DNA of 64,000 bases, from NCBI GenBank assembly GCA_028287305.1, contig JAQBPX010000021.1, positions 1 through 64,000 on the forward strand. The letters run 5' to 3'. Below are positions 51,903 through 61,077 of the stretch, piece by piece; position 1 is the stretch's first letter, and every line of letters begins with the position of its first letter. The notes beneath the pieces were generated by a model. It was not told the origin of the DNA. It made no database searches and saw only the letters and a program-made list of their open reading frames with translations. The position numbers and the translations under genes are program-made. Source of the stretch: Gemmatimonadota bacterium (lineage in GTDB: Bacteria; Gemmatimonadota; Gemmatimonadetes; Gemmatimonadales; Gemmatimonadaceae).

Positions 51903-52241
51903 TCATCCGGGGGGCCAGTTGAGCGAGCGGCCGCCGAGCAGGTGCGCGTGGACGTGGAAGACCGTCTGGCCGGCGTCGGCGTTGGTGTTCACCACCAGCC
52001 GCCAGCCTGAGCTGTCCACGCCCTCCTGCTTCGCCACGTCACGCACGAAGCCCACCAGCCCGCCCACCATCGCCAGGTCGGTGGCCTGGTTGAGCGACTC
52101 CACGTGCGCGCGTGGAATCGCGAGGATGTGCGTGGGAGCCTTGGGGTCGATGTCGCGGAAGGCGACGAAGTCATCGGTCTCGGCCACGATGATGGCTGGG
52201 ATCTCGTGCGAGGCGATGCGGCAGAAGAGGCAGCTCGACAT
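51903..52241 (-). CDS. HIT family nucleotide hydrolase (HinT-like)
   Basis: 112 residues. CLFCRIASHEIPA at the N-terminus, HILAIPRAHVESL and the active-site triad HVHAHLLGG (His 96, 98, 100) identify a HinT/PKCI-type purine nucleoside phosphoramidase. A run of GGGCTTT heptamers abuts its start codon in place of a ribosome-binding site. It lies 36 bases after rsmE. Confidence 0.93.
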   Translation of the reverse strand: MSSCLFCRIASHEIPAIIVAETDDFVAFRDIDPKAPTHILAIPRAHVESLNQATDLAMVGGLVGFVRDVAKQEGVDSSGWRLVVNTNADAGQTVFHVHAHLLGGRSLNWPPG

Positions 52242-52268
52242 GGGCTTTGGGCTTTGGCTTTGGGCTTT
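52242..52268 (-). repeat. Heptamer tandem repeat (AAAGCCC on the coding strand) before the HIT gene
   Basis: Plus-strand GGGCTTT, GGGCTTT, GGCTTT (one base short), GGGCTTT run directly up to the HIT start codon. The same unit is found after rex (36791-36825). Confidence 0.9.
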
Positions 52269-52277
52269 GGGGACTTC

Positions 52278-53006
52278 CTAGTGCGGCTGGCTGCGGAGAA
52301 CGGCGGTGGCGGCGAGACCGGCGGTCTCGAATCTGAGAATGTTCGGCGCGAGACTCGCTGGGGTCCAACCGGCTCGCTCGAGAAGGTCGTGCTCGGCGGG
52401 ATCGATCCCGCCCTCGGGGCCGAAGATCACGGCGGCGCCAGTCGCCGACGCGCCCGGCGACAATCGAGGGGCGCTCGCGCTGAGCAGCCACCGATCCAGC
52501 TCCCCATGAAGCGCGGCAACTGCTGCCACCTCCAGGTCAGGCGCAATCTCCGGCAGCCACGCGCCGTGAGACTGCTCGAGCGCGGCTTCCATCCGCGCGC
52601 GCAGCTTCGCGGCGAAGGCCTCGCCCTCGCCACGCGGCGTCACGGAGCGCGAGCGCGTGAACATCACAGGCTGCCACGCGGTGACCGAGAGCTCCGTGGC
52701 CTTCTCCGCGAGCCAGAGCATCCGGTCGCGATCCCCGATCGGGACGCACAGCACGATCTGGCGGGGGCGCTCGACGAAAGACGCGGTGTCCACGCGCACG
52801 TCGAGCCGGGACTTGCCGAGCGACACGATCTCACCCACGCCTCGCGAGCCGCGCCCGTCCGTCACGCTCACCGGGTCGCCCACGGCGAGTCGCTTGACGC
52901 GTGCGTGATGCGCCGCGTCGTCGGGCAGCGAGAGGGCGTCGCCCGCGCTGAACGATGAGGGCGAGACGAACCCGCTCAGCGGCGCGCGATGACTCCGCTC
53001 CACCAT
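52278..53006 (-). CDS. rsmE: 16S rRNA (uracil1498-N3)-methyltransferase
   Basis: 242 residues of the SPOUT class. N-terminal PUA-like part (LPDDAAHHARVKRLAVGD) and SPOUT knot with the C-terminal segment VIFGPEGGIDPAEHDLLERAG and LRFETAGLAA. ATG 53006 is preferred because GGGAGG lies 5 bases upstream, inside prmA; this gives a 31-base overlap. A CTG overlapping the prmA stop is not needed. Confidence 0.95.
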   Translation of the reverse strand: MVERSHRAPLSGFVSPSSFSAGDALSLPDDAAHHARVKRLAVGDPVSVTDGRGSRGVGEIVSLGKSRLDVRVDTASFVERPRQIVLCVPIGDRDRMLWLAEKATELSVTAWQPVMFTRSRSVTPRGEGEAFAAKLRARMEAALEQSHGAWLPEIAPDLEVAAVAALHGELDRWLLSASAPRLSPGASATGAAVIFGPEGGIDPAEHDLLERAGWTPASLAPNILRFETAGLAATAVLRSQPH

Positions 53007-53809
53007 ATGTCCTCCCGGTCCTCGGCCTGGACGTGCCAGCCGGACCGTTCGAGCAGCGCCACGAGCTCGTCACGCTCCTCCTGCAGCACCCCACTGAGGA
53101 TCGCGTGCCCATCTACGTCGAGTGCATCGCCAATCACCGGCAGCAGCTGCACCAGCACGGACGAGATGATGTTCGCAAGGATCACGCGCACCGGTTTCAC
53201 GAGCGGAAGCAGCAGCGCGGCGTCGCCCTCGATCACCGTGACGACATCCGACACGCCGTTGCGCACGACGTTCTCCTCCGCGTTGCCGATCGCGTCCGGA
53301 TCGATCTCGATCGCCGACACGCGGGACGCGCCAAGCTTCGCCGCGGCGATGGCGAGCACCGCGCTGCCGGCTCCGAGGTCGGCGACGCGATCGCCCTTGC
53401 GCAGCACGCCCGCCAGCAGCCGCACCACGCCGCGCGTGGTCGCGTGCTCGCCCGTGCCGAACGCCATGCCGGGTTCGATCACGATCGTCGTCGCCGGATC
53501 GAATCCCCCGGCGAGCCACGGTGGCGCGACGACGAGTGGGCCGAGCTCGTGCGAGCCGATGCGATCCTTCCACGCCTCGCTCCAGTCGATCACCGGCGTG
53601 TCCGTCACACTCGTCGCCGCAGCGCCGGCGTCGCGCGCCGCCGCGGCCAGCGCATGCACGTCGAAGCCGGCGTCAACGCTCGTCATCACCGCGGAGCCCT
53701 CGTCATGGATGCCCTGCGCGCCCCCGGCGAAGAGCGCCGCGATGACCGCGTCGCGCGAGTGTGGAGCGACCTCCACGCGCAGCGTGCGCCATCCGGTCTC
53801 TGCGCTCAC
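52976..53809 (-). CDS. prmA: Ribosomal protein L11 methyltransferase
   Basis: 277 residues. The SAM motif [38 protein letters not shown] just before it and [11 protein letters not shown] after it are PrmA signatures. GTG 53809 overlaps the dnaJ stop (GTGA). The dnaJ-prmA-rsmE order is common in many phyla. Confidence 0.95.
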   Translation of the reverse strand: MSAETGWRTLRVEVAPHSRDAVIAALFAGGAQGIHDEGSAVMTSVDAGFDVHALAAAARDAGAAATSVTDTPVIDWSEAWKDRIGSHELGPLVVAPPWLAGGFDPATTIVIEPGMAFGTGEHATTRGVVRLLAGVLRKGDRVADLGAGSAVLAIAAAKLGASRVSAIEIDPDAIGNAEENVVRNGVSDVVTVIEGDAALLLPLVKPVRVILANIISSVLVQLLPVIGDALDVDGHAILSGVLQEERDELVALLERSGWHVQAEDREDIWWSGVIARR

Positions 53810-54939
53810 GCGCCGAGCGCCTCTTTCATCTTGGCCCAGAAGCCCTTGCCGCGATCGTGCGGCGCCGCCACCTGGATCTCGTTCAGCCGCTCGATCAGCG
53901 CCTGCTCCTCCTCGGTCAGTCGCTCCGGCGTCCAGAGCTGCACGCGCACGTGCAGGTCGCCTGTGCCGGCTGCATTCACGCGGGGCAAGCCGCGGCTGCG
54001 GAGGTGGAACACCTGGCCGCTCTGCGTGCCGGCGGGCACGCTGAGTTGCACGCTCGACGAGACCGTGGGCACGGTGGCGTCGCCGCCGAGTGCGAGCTGC
54101 GCATACGTCACGAGCACCTCGGTGTAGAGGTCCTCGCCGTCGCGCTCGAAGCGCGGATCATCCGCCACCTCGAAGATCACGTGCACGTCGCCGCGCGCCG
54201 CGCCGCGCGAGCCCGCGTTGCCCTGCCCGCGCAGCGTCATGTACTGCCCGGTGGCGACGCCGGCCGGGATCTGCACGGTGAGCTCCTTCTCGGTGCGCAT
54301 GCGTCCCTCGCCGCGACACTTGCGGCAGGGCGACGCAATGATCGTCCCCTCGCCCTTGCACGTGGGGCACGGCGCGACCGTCACGAACTGCCCGAAGAAC
54401 GAGCGCTGCGCGCGGCGCACTTCCCCCACGCCCGCGCAACTCGGGCAGGTCTGCGCGCTCGATCCCGGCTCCGCGCCACTTCCCTCGCAGCGGTCGCACG
54501 GGTCGAGCAGCTTGAGCACCACCTTCTTCTCCACGCCGGTGGAGACGTCGGCGAGCGTGAGCGGCATGGGCAGCTTGACGTCGGCGCCGGTGCGCACGCT
54601 TCCGCCGGAGCGGCCCGTGAACATGTCCTCGAAGCCGCCGAAGCCCCCGAAGTCGCGCATGAAGATGCCGAGCGCCTCGGAGAGGTCCACGTGATGGAAC
54701 CCCTGCCCACCACCACCGCCGCGCAGCCCCGCCTCGCCGTAGCGGTCGAACGCCGCGCGCTTCTGCGGATCACGGAGCACGTCGTACGCCTCGGTGATCT
54801 CCTTGAACTTTTCCTCGGCCTCCTTCGCGCCGTCGTTGCGGTCGGGGTGCCACTGCATCGCAAGGCGGCGGTAGGCCTTCTTGATCTCCTCGTCCGTCGC
54901 GCTGCGCGCCACGCCAAGGGTGGTGTAGAAATCTGCCAT
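53806..54939 (-). CDS. dnaJ: Chaperone protein DnaJ
   Basis: 377 residues: J-domain with AMQWHPDRN (HPD triad), Gly/Phe-rich linker, four CxxCxGxG zinc motifs ([32 protein letters not shown]) and the C-terminal substrate-binding domain ([10 protein letters not shown]-like [15 protein letters not shown]). It follows hrcA by 18 bases. dnaK and grpE are absent from this operon, so this may be one of several J-proteins in the genome. Confidence 0.97.
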   Translation of the reverse strand: MADFYTTLGVARSATDEEIKKAYRRLAMQWHPDRNDGAKEAEEKFKEITEAYDVLRDPQKRAAFDRYGEAGLRGGGGGQGFHHVDLSEALGIFMRDFGGFGGFEDMFTGRSGGSVRTGADVKLPMPLTLADVSTGVEKKVVLKLLDPCDRCEGSGAEPGSSAQTCPSCAGVGEVRRAQRSFFGQFVTVAPCPTCKGEGTIIASPCRKCRGEGRMRTEKELTVQIPAGVATGQYMTLRGQGNAGSRGAARGDVHVIFEVADDPRFERDGEDLYTEVLVTYAQLALGGDATVPTVSSSVQLSVPAGTQSGQVFHLRSRGLPRVNAAGTGDLHVRVQLWTPERLTEEEQALIERLNEIQVAAPHDRGKGFWAKMKEALGA

Positions 54940-54957
54940 GAGTACGACCGCGAACGG

Positions 54958-56001
54958 TCAGAGAAGGTCGTTGAGGAGCCGGGAAGTGTGGCTGACCAGC
55001 GCGATGACCTTGTCGTAGGGCATGCGCGTGGGGCCGATGACGCCGATCACTCCCTCGAGGGAGCCCACGTGATACTCCGCCGTCACCACAGTGAACTGTG
55101 ACAGGCGGGGATCGTCGTGCTCGGTGCCGATGCTGATCGTGATGCCGGGTGACGTGCCGCGCTTGCGAATGGCGTCGGCCAGCTGTTCCGGCGTGTCCGT
55201 GAGCGCGAGCAGGCGACGCATGCCGTCGGCCTCGGAGAACTCGGGCTGCTCGGCAAGCAGTGACGTCTGGCCCAGCACCACGCTGTCCTCCGCGCCCGCG
55301 AGCGGCTTGTTGAAGATCGCCTCGCCGCCCTGCAGGAAGATGTTCAGCAGGTCGTGCGCGCCGGGGGACGTGACGGTGTCGCGCATGCGCTGGCCGAACG
55401 AGGTGCGGATCTGCTCGAGGCTGAGCCCACCGAGCCGCTCGTTGAGCACGCCGGTGACCTCCGCCATCGCGGACTCGGCAATCTCCCCCGCGACCTCCAC
55501 GAACACCGTGCGCACCACGCCGCCCTCGAGCGAGAGCACCATCAGGATGCGCTCGGTGCTCACCCGCACCAGGTCCAGCCGCTTGAGGATGGTCTGCGAC
55601 AGCCGCGGTCCAAGTGCGACGCCCAGCTCCTGCGTGAGCACGCCGAGCGTCTGCGCGGCGCGACGGAGGATCGCCTCGATGGGCGAGTTGCCGGTGTTCG
55701 CGAGCTCCTCGGCCAGGCGGTCGCGCTCGGGCGACACGAGGTCGCGCGGCGCGATGAGGCCGTCCACGTACAGGCGATAAGCCTTGTGCGTGGGGATGCG
55801 GCCGGCGGAGGTGTGGGGATGGAAAAGGTATCCCTTCTCCTCGAGGTCGCTCATGGTGTTCCGGATGGTGGCCGGCGACACCTCGAGCCCGAAACGGCGG
55901 GACAACGTGCGGGAGCCCGCTGGCTCCGCGGTCTGCACGTATGTCTGGATGACCGCCTCGAGCACTTTGCGCTCTCGCTTCGTGAGCTGCTCTGCACTCA
56001 T
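54958..56001 (-). CDS. hrcA: Heat-inducible transcription repressor HrcA
   Basis: 347 residues. N-terminal winged helix (LTKRERKVLEAVIQTYVQTA, GLEVSPATIRNTMSDLEEKGYL, HTSAGRIPTHKAYRLYVD) and the effector domain ending with IGPTRMPYDKVIALVSHTSRLL. HrcA represses heat-shock operons by binding CIRCE. No good CIRCE palindrome is seen here. Its promoter places the transcript start at or next to the ATG. Confidence 0.97.
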   Translation of the reverse strand: MSAEQLTKRERKVLEAVIQTYVQTAEPAGSRTLSRRFGLEVSPATIRNTMSDLEEKGYLFHPHTSAGRIPTHKAYRLYVDGLIAPRDLVSPERDRLAEELANTGNSPIEAILRRAAQTLGVLTQELGVALGPRLSQTILKRLDLVRVSTERILMVLSLEGGVVRTVFVEVAGEIAESAMAEVTGVLNERLGGLSLEQIRTSFGQRMRDTVTSPGAHDLLNIFLQGGEAIFNKPLAGAEDSVVLGQTSLLAEQPEFSEADGMRRLLALTDTPEQLADAIRKRGTSPGITISIGTEHDDPRLSQFTVVTAEYHVGSLEGVIGVIGPTRMPYDKVIALVSHTSRLLNDLL

Positions 56002-56008
56002 AAGTTCA

Positions 56009-56038
56009 AATGTACTAACGACTTCGGAGCACTGTCAA
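56009..56038 (-). promoter_or_regulatory. Sigma70-type promoter of the hrcA operon
   Basis: Minus-strand TTGACA (56033-56038, perfect consensus), an 18-base spacer and TACATT (56009-56014). The -10 ends 7 bases before the ATG, so the message should be leaderless. The promoter overlaps the 3' end of hemW. Confidence 0.75.
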
Positions 56039-57133
56039 GCGCGCGGCGATCGAGTCGAGGCGCAGCCAGCCGGAAGCGGTGAGGCGCAGGACGTTTCCCG
56101 CGTCGAGCGTTCCCCATCCGGCCGAGACCCAGGATGCGGCATCCGCGCCCTCGGAATCCGTGAGTGCGAGCCCGTCGGAGGTGCGCAGTCCCAGGTACAC
56201 GCCCTCGGCGATCCGGTTGTCCGGCGTCAGTTCCTCGGATCCTTCCATGGGATCGGCACCCGAGTCGAGGGCGCGAAGCCAGTGGGCATAGGGGCCCACG
56301 TTCCAGCGACGGACGGACCCGTCGAACTCGTGCGCGGCGGGACCGAGGCCGGCGTAGGCAACGTTCGCCCAGTAGGAACTGTTGTGTCGCGACCGCCGTC
56401 CCGGCCTGCCGAAGTTCGAGACTTCATAATGGTCCAGACCTGCCCCGGTCACGCGCTCGTGCGCAAGGAGGAACTCCGACTCGTAGCGCTCCTCGGGACT
56501 CTCGACGTCGTCACCGCGCGCGGTGCGCCGGCCGAGCGGCGTGTGCGGCTCCACGGTGAGCCCGTACAGCGAGAGGTGGTCGGGTTCGAGGGCGAGCGCC
56601 TCATCGAGGTCACGTGACCAGTCGCGCTCGAGCGCCTCGGGAAGCGAGAAGATCAGGTCGAGCGAGAGGTTCGTGATCCCGCCATCACGCAGGGTGCGCA
56701 CGGCATCGCGCGTGGCCTGCGCATCGTGCACGCGGTGCATCCAGGTGAGCACGCGATCGTCGAACGACTGCGCGCCGAGTGAGATGCGATTGACGCCGGC
56801 CTCGCGCCACTGCGCAACGGATTCGGGAGACACGTCCTCCGGGTTCGCCTCGATCGTGACCTCCACCCCCTCGGCCGGTTGCATGCGCGCGCGCAGCACG
56901 TCGAGCGCCCGTGCGACGCCCTCGCCGCCGAGCCGTGACGGCGTGCCGCCGCCAAGATAGATCGTGTCCACCGGCCAGGCATCACGCCGCGGGAATCGCC
57001 GGTCGAGCTCGCGCGCCAGGTGCGACACGTACTCGTCCACCGGCACCACGCCGCGCACCGCGATGGCGAAGTCACAGTACGTGCAGCGCCGGGCGCAGAA
57101 AGGGACGTGGATGTAGGCGTGTCTCGGGTTCAT
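56015..57133 (-). CDS. hemW: Radical SAM protein HemW (coproporphyrinogen III oxidase-like)
   Basis: 372 residues. The radical SAM cluster Cys are at about 13, 17 and 20 (PFCARRCTYCDF); IYLGGGTPSRL, IEANPEDVSP and ISLGAQSFDD follow. The YIHVPFC start and the lack of the extra N-terminal Cys of HemN favour HemW, a heme-delivery protein rather than the oxidase. ATG 57133 gives the family's N-terminus. TATCTT lies 8 bases upstream. Confidence 0.93.
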   Translation of the reverse strand: MNPRHAYIHVPFCARRCTYCDFAIAVRGVVPVDEYVSHLARELDRRFPRRDAWPVDTIYLGGGTPSRLGGEGVARALDVLRARMQPAEGVEVTIEANPEDVSPESVAQWREAGVNRISLGAQSFDDRVLTWMHRVHDAQATRDAVRTLRDGGITNLSLDLIFSLPEALERDWSRDLDEALALEPDHLSLYGLTVEPHTPLGRRTARGDDVESPEERYESEFLLAHERVTGAGLDHYEVSNFGRPGRRSRHNSSYWANVAYAGLGPAAHEFDGSVRRWNVGPYAHWLRALDSGADPMEGSEELTPDNRIAEGVYLGLRTSDGLALTDSEGADAASWVSAGWGTLDAGNVLRLTASGWLRLDSIAARLTVLRSR

Positions 57134-57141
57134 CTGGCGTA

Positions 57142-57147
57142 AAGATA
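57142..57147 (-). promoter_or_regulatory. Putative -10 box (TATCTT) of hemW
   Basis: Minus-strand TATCTT lies 8 bases before the hemW ATG. It is the same hexamer as before dapE, arcA and the EamA gene. A -35 match (TTGAGC, 57161-57166) is too close (13 bases) to be convincing. Confidence 0.45.
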
Positions 57148-57178
57148 TTCGGGCGCCGGGGCTCAACTGCATTCGCAA

Positions 57179-57265
57179 GGACAACTGCGGAAAACTGCTG
57201 GACTAGTGCGGACACAACAAAACTTTTTGGGTCCGCCGTTGTCCAGTTCTTCTCCGGCGTGGTCC
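57179..57265. repeat. 35-bp imperfect inverted repeat between dprA and hemW
   Basis: Arms 57179-57213 and 57231-57265 match at 26 of 35 positions when inverted, with a 17-base loop. Each arm is itself built from GGAC...GGAC words. TCCGCCGTTGTCC (57232-57244) is shared exactly with the element at 33798-33889. The gap contains no gene. Confidence 0.65.
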
Positions 57266-57281
57266 TGTTCAGGACTTTTAG

Positions 57282-58346
57282 TCACCGTCGAGTGACTTCC
57301 CCGGTGAGACCACAGTCGATCGCCCCCGACAGCTCGAGCGTGGTCACCGCGGCCAGGCATTCGCCGGCCGGCAGCCCCGTGAGCGAGCACAGGTCGTCGA
57401 GGGATCGGCCTCCCTTCCCCAGCGCGTCCCACACCGCGCGCTCGGCGGGTGTCGAGGCGCCAGTCGGCGCATGCACCGCGGGAGTGAGCCCCGCGAGCTG
57501 CAGGACGTCGGCGACGTCGGCGATGACGATGGCTCCGTCGCGCATGTAGCGGTTGCTCCCCGCGCAGTGCGGCAGGTCGATGGGACCGGGAACGATGCCG
57601 AGGGGACGATCCAGCTCCATCGCGTGATCCGCGGTGCGCAACGCGCCGCTCTTGAATGGCGCCTCGACGACGATGATCACGCGCGCGAGCGCCGCGATGA
57701 TCCGGTTGCGCTCGGGAAAGGAGCCGCCGTGTGCGCGGTCACCGGGATGCAGCTCGGAGACCAGCAGTCCCTTCTCGGCGATCTCGCGATGCAGCCGCGC
57801 GTGCTGGCGAGGGTAGGCGATGTCGATGCCGGTGCCAAGGACGGCCACGGTGGCGCCACCGGCGTCCAGCGCGCCGCGATGCGCGGCGGCATCGATGCCG
57901 CGCGCCATTCCGCTCACCACGCATCCGCCCGCGCGCGCGACGGCGCTCGCGATGCTGCGCGCAACGCGTTCTCCATATGCGGTCGCATTGCGGGTCCCCA
58001 CGATCGCCACAGTGGGGATGTCGAGCAGGCTCGCATCCCCGGCAAGCCACACGATCACCGGGGGCCGGGCGAGGTCCAGCAGACGCGCGGGATACGACGC
58101 GCCGCCCTCGAGCAGCATCCTCGCCCCGATCGATCGGCTCGCATCGGCCAGCCTTGCGTCCGCGTCCGCGCGAGCCCGCGCCGCGTCGCCTGCAAATGTC
58201 GCATCCAACGCGTTCGTCGCGGACCCGAATGCTGCCACCTGCCTTCGCCACTCCACGGCCCCCACGTTTTCGACGAGGGCCAGCGCGAGGGCATCGCGCT
58301 CGTCAGGGGAGCTCGACGTCCTGCTTGCGCTGTTCGAGGACGACAT
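57282..58346 (-). CDS. dprA: DNA-processing protein DprA
   Basis: 354 residues. DprA protects incoming single-stranded DNA and loads RecA during natural transformation. The Rossmann-like core has VAIVGTRNATAYGERVA, VVSGMARGIDAAAHRGAL, LGTGIDIAYP, ERNRIIAALARVIIVVEAPFKSGAL (two adjoining segments) and PGPIDLPHCAGSNRYMRDGA. A C-terminal winged helix (AERAVWDALGKGGRSLDDL) follows. ATG 58346 overlaps obg by 44 bases. It is the only visible competence gene. Confidence 0.94.
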   Translation of the reverse strand: MSSSNSASRTSSSPDERDALALALVENVGAVEWRRQVAAFGSATNALDATFAGDAARARADADARLADASRSIGARMLLEGGASYPARLLDLARPPVIVWLAGDASLLDIPTVAIVGTRNATAYGERVARSIASAVARAGGCVVSGMARGIDAAAHRGALDAGGATVAVLGTGIDIAYPRQHARLHREIAEKGLLVSELHPGDRAHGGSFPERNRIIAALARVIIVVEAPFKSGALRTADHAMELDRPLGIVPGPIDLPHCAGSNRYMRDGAIVIADVADVLQLAGLTPAVHAPTGASTPAERAVWDALGKGGRSLDDLCSLTGLPAGECLAAVTTLELSGAIDCGLTGEVTRR

Positions 58347-59340
58347 GCTTGCGCATCTCGAGGAGGTGCGACCACCAGGCATTGATCAGCGACTCGAGCC
58401 CGAGCCGGCCTGGCGCGCTGATCGCGAAGATCCCGAACGCGTCGGGCGCGTCGATCGGTGGCGCTTCGTCCTCCCCGAGCAGGTCCATCTTGGAGAAGAT
58501 CACGCAGTGCGGCTTGGCCGACAGCTCGGGCGAATACTGCTCGACCTCGCGCCGCAGCCCTTCGTAGTCCGCCTGCCAGTCCATGGAATCGATGGGAATG
58601 AGCAGCGCCAGGATGCGCGTGCGCTCGATGTGCCGCAGGAACTGCAGGCCGAGCCCCTTCCCCTCACTCGCGCCCTCGATGATGCCGGGCAGGTCTGCGA
58701 CCACGAAGCTGCGGCTGTCGCTCAGCTGCACCACGCCAAGGTTGGGGGAGAGCGTGGTGAACGGGTAGTCGCCGATCTTGGGGCGCGCCGCGGAAATGAC
58801 CGAGAGCAGCGTGGACTTGCCCGCATTCGGCGCACCCACCAGCCCGACGTCCGCGATCAGCTTGAGCTCGAACTCGAGGAGGCGCTCCTCGCCGTCCTCG
58901 CCCGGCTGGAAGTTGCGGGGCGCCTGCTGCGTTGCCGTGGCAAAGTGCGCATTGCCCTTTCCGCCGCGCCCGCCCTTCGCGATGAGCAGTTCCTGGCCGT
59001 GCTCCAGCACTTCGCCCAGCAACTCCCGGGTGTCCAGGTCGCGCACGATCGTGCCGGGCGGCACGGGGAGGTAGACGTCCACGCCCGAGCGCCCGCTCTT
59101 GTTGTTGCCCGAGCCGTGGTCGCCATTCGGCGCGGACCACTGGTCGCGATAGGTGAAGTCGAGCAGGGTGCCGAGGTTGACGTCGCCGCGCAGGATGACG
59201 CTGCCGCCACGCCCACCGTCGCCGCCATCGGGGCCACCGAGGGGCGCGAACTTCTCCCGGCGAAAGGCCACGATGCCCGATCCGCCGTCGCCCGCCTTGG
59301 CCCGCACCTTCACGCGGTCGATGAAGTCGTTCGTCGCCAT
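58303..59340 (-). CDS. obg: GTPase Obg (CgtA)
   Basis: 345 residues. Glycine-rich Obg fold (GDGGSGIVAFRREKFAPLGG, GGDGGRGGSVIL) then the G domain with GAPNAGKST (about 169-177), DLPGIIEGASEGKGLG and FSKMDLL. It acts in 50S assembly and stress control. ATG is 4 bases after the upstream gene's stop and GGGGGAAG lies close by. Confidence 0.97.
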   Translation of the reverse strand: MATNDFIDRVKVRAKAGDGGSGIVAFRREKFAPLGGPDGGDGGRGGSVILRGDVNLGTLLDFTYRDQWSAPNGDHGSGNNKSGRSGVDVYLPVPPGTIVRDLDTRELLGEVLEHGQELLIAKGGRGGKGNAHFATATQQAPRNFQPGEDGEERLLEFELKLIADVGLVGAPNAGKSTLLSVISAARPKIGDYPFTTLSPNLGVVQLSDSRSFVVADLPGIIEGASEGKGLGLQFLRHIERTRILALLIPIDSMDWQADYEGLRREVEQYSPELSAKPHCVIFSKMDLLGEDEAPPIDAPDAFGIFAISAPGRLGLESLINAWWSHLLEMRKHVVLEQRKQDVELP

Positions 59341-59344
59341 CCGC

Positions 59345-59989
59345 TCACTTCCCCCGTACGCGCGCCCAGAGCAGGCGCGCCGTGATCAATCTCGATTCCA
59401 GCACCACCGGGGCAATCGCCTCGAGGGCTTCCGACACCACTGCGGGGGCCACGCCCACGTTCACCGCACCATGCAGGTGCGAGTGCAGCTGCCGATCCTG
59501 TCCTCCCGCCACGCACGCGGCGATGATGCAGAGCTCGCGACGGGGAAGGTCCAGCCCCTCGCGACTCAACACCTTGCCGTAGCCTTCCTCAACCATCCAG
59601 TCATCGAGCGCCGGATGCAAGCCGCGAATGTTCACCCGCAACGCATCATAGAAGCGCCCGTACACGGCGCCGCACGTCTCCTCGCCCTGCACGCGCCATT
59701 CGTCCCGGCCTTGCGGCCGTGACGACGCCTCATCAGGTGACACCCTCATCGGCCGCAGCTTTCGCCACTCCCGCATCGCATTCAGCGACCGCGGAAAGCC
59801 GGCGAACAGGTACGTCTGCAGCACCAGCTCCTCCACCCACGTATCCGGCACCACCCCGACCACGCGACCGAGCCAGTCGCGAATCTCCGGCTCGTCCCCC
59901 ACCGTCACGACCGCCGCGAGCTGCACCAGCAGCCGGGTGGGATCGTCGAGCGTGGAGAGGATGCTGGGCGCCCCCGGCGAAGTCATCAT
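59345..59989 (-). CDS. Carboxymuconolactone-decarboxylase/AhpD-like protein
   Basis: 214 residues made of two CMD-like halves: EELVLQTYLFAGFPRSLNAM in the first and RRELCIIAACVAGG with LHSHLHGAVNVGVAPAVVSEALEAI in the second. The CxxC peroxidase pair of AhpD is not evident, so enzymatic activity is unclear. It overlaps nothing but is 4 bases from obg and 34 bases from the asparaginase gene, so all may share a transcript. Confidence 0.75.
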   Translation of the reverse strand: MMTSPGAPSILSTLDDPTRLLVQLAAVVTVGDEPEIRDWLGRVVGVVPDTWVEELVLQTYLFAGFPRSLNAMREWRKLRPMRVSPDEASSRPQGRDEWRVQGEETCGAVYGRFYDALRVNIRGLHPALDDWMVEEGYGKVLSREGLDLPRRELCIIAACVAGGQDRQLHSHLHGAVNVGVAPAVVSEALEAIAPVVLESRLITARLLWARVRGK

Positions 59990-60023
59990 CGATCGAGTGC
60001 GCGTCGGCGCGGAATGCCGGGAG

Positions 60024-61022
60024 TCAGGCGACCGGCCGGACTTCGCCCACCGTCTCGTTGCGCGTGTTGCGCAGCGGCCGGCGCATGAACTCCTCGAGCT
60101 TTGGCGGCAGGAGCGCCGGCAATGCTCCCAGGTGCTGCAGCACGCGCAGCACCGCGGGGAACTGGGCGCGCTGCGCGCCGTCCTCCACCTTCACGGTGAT
60201 CCCCATCCCGCCGTCGAGCCACGCGACCGAGTGGATGCCCTCGGCCCCGATCTTGGCGATCACGCGACCCTGGGTCTCCTGGATGAGCAGCGTGTCGAAG
60301 CGGTCGGTGCCGCCGACCAGCATGGGCCGCGTCTTCATGGCGTGCGCGATGCGGCCCGCGGCGGACTGCGTGTCGCGCGCCGCGGCTGCGAAGCGCGCGT
60401 AGGCGCGCGCCATGGGCTCGAGCGGGAGCGTGAACACCACCACGCCGCATCCGTCCACTGCCCGGCCAACCTGCTCCTTCGGGACGCCACTCCACTTCGC
60501 CACTTCCTCGTGACAGGCGCGCTGCACGTCGTGCTCGGCGCGCTCGTAGCCGAAGGTGGGCCATCCCGCCTCGTGGGCTCGCGCGAGCATCGCCGCGTGC
60601 TTTCCGGAGCAGTTGTTGTGCAGGCGCGTGGGGCGCTCCCCGCTCTCGCGCAGCACCTTCTGCCCGCGCTGTGCGAGGGGCTCGTGCGGGCCGCAGGCCA
60701 GGTCGCCCTCTTCCATGCCGATGTCGTGCAGCATCCGCTGCGCGAGCGCCACGTGCTCCGGCTCCCCGCCGTGCGACGCGCAGGCGAGGGCGAGCTGGTC
60801 GTCGCCCCATCCCAGCCGGTCGAAGTCGCCGCTCTCGAGCAGCGGCATCACCTGGAAGGGCTTTGCGCACGACCGCCAGTGCGTCACCATCGACGTGTCG
60901 CGGGCATGCGCGACCAGGACGTCCTTCGAGTCCACGACCGCGGCATGCACGCGGTGGCGAGACTCGATCAGGTCGCCGCGCGTCGCGATGACGTCGAGGT
61001 CGAGGAGGTGCGGAGTGGACAC
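60024..61022 (-). CDS. Asparaginase II family protein
   Basis: 332 residues from GTG 61022 of the plant/Rhizobium-type asparaginase II family, unrelated to the classical AnsA/AnsB fold. SCAKPFQVMPL, LACASHGGEPEHV, LHNNCSGKHAAML and VDGCGVVVFTLPL are the conserved blocks; the Ser/Lys/Cys active-site candidates lie in SCAKP and NNCSGKH. It would release ammonia from asparagine. A TATTAT hexamer lies 24 bases upstream of the start. Confidence 0.85.
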   Translation of the reverse strand: MSTPHLLDLDVIATRGDLIESRHRVHAAVVDSKDVLVAHARDTSMVTHWRSCAKPFQVMPLLESGDFDRLGWGDDQLALACASHGGEPEHVALAQRMLHDIGMEEGDLACGPHEPLAQRGQKVLRESGERPTRLHNNCSGKHAAMLARAHEAGWPTFGYERAEHDVQRACHEEVAKWSGVPKEQVGRAVDGCGVVVFTLPLEPMARAYARFAAAARDTQSAAGRIAHAMKTRPMLVGGTDRFDTLLIQETQGRVIAKIGAEGIHSVAWLDGGMGITVKVEDGAQRAQFPAVLRVLQHLGALPALLPPKLEEFMRRPLRNTRNETVGEVRPVA

Positions 61023-61077
61023 GAAGGGATGCGGTGGCGTTCCCGAATAATAACCGGGACCGTCGCACCATCGGCGC

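Noticed and set aside
55990-56020. Possible CIRCE element at the hrcA start
   Set aside because: Only parts of the two half-sites match (TTAGTAC and GAGTGC) and the spacing is 10 rather than 9, so it is not called as a feature.
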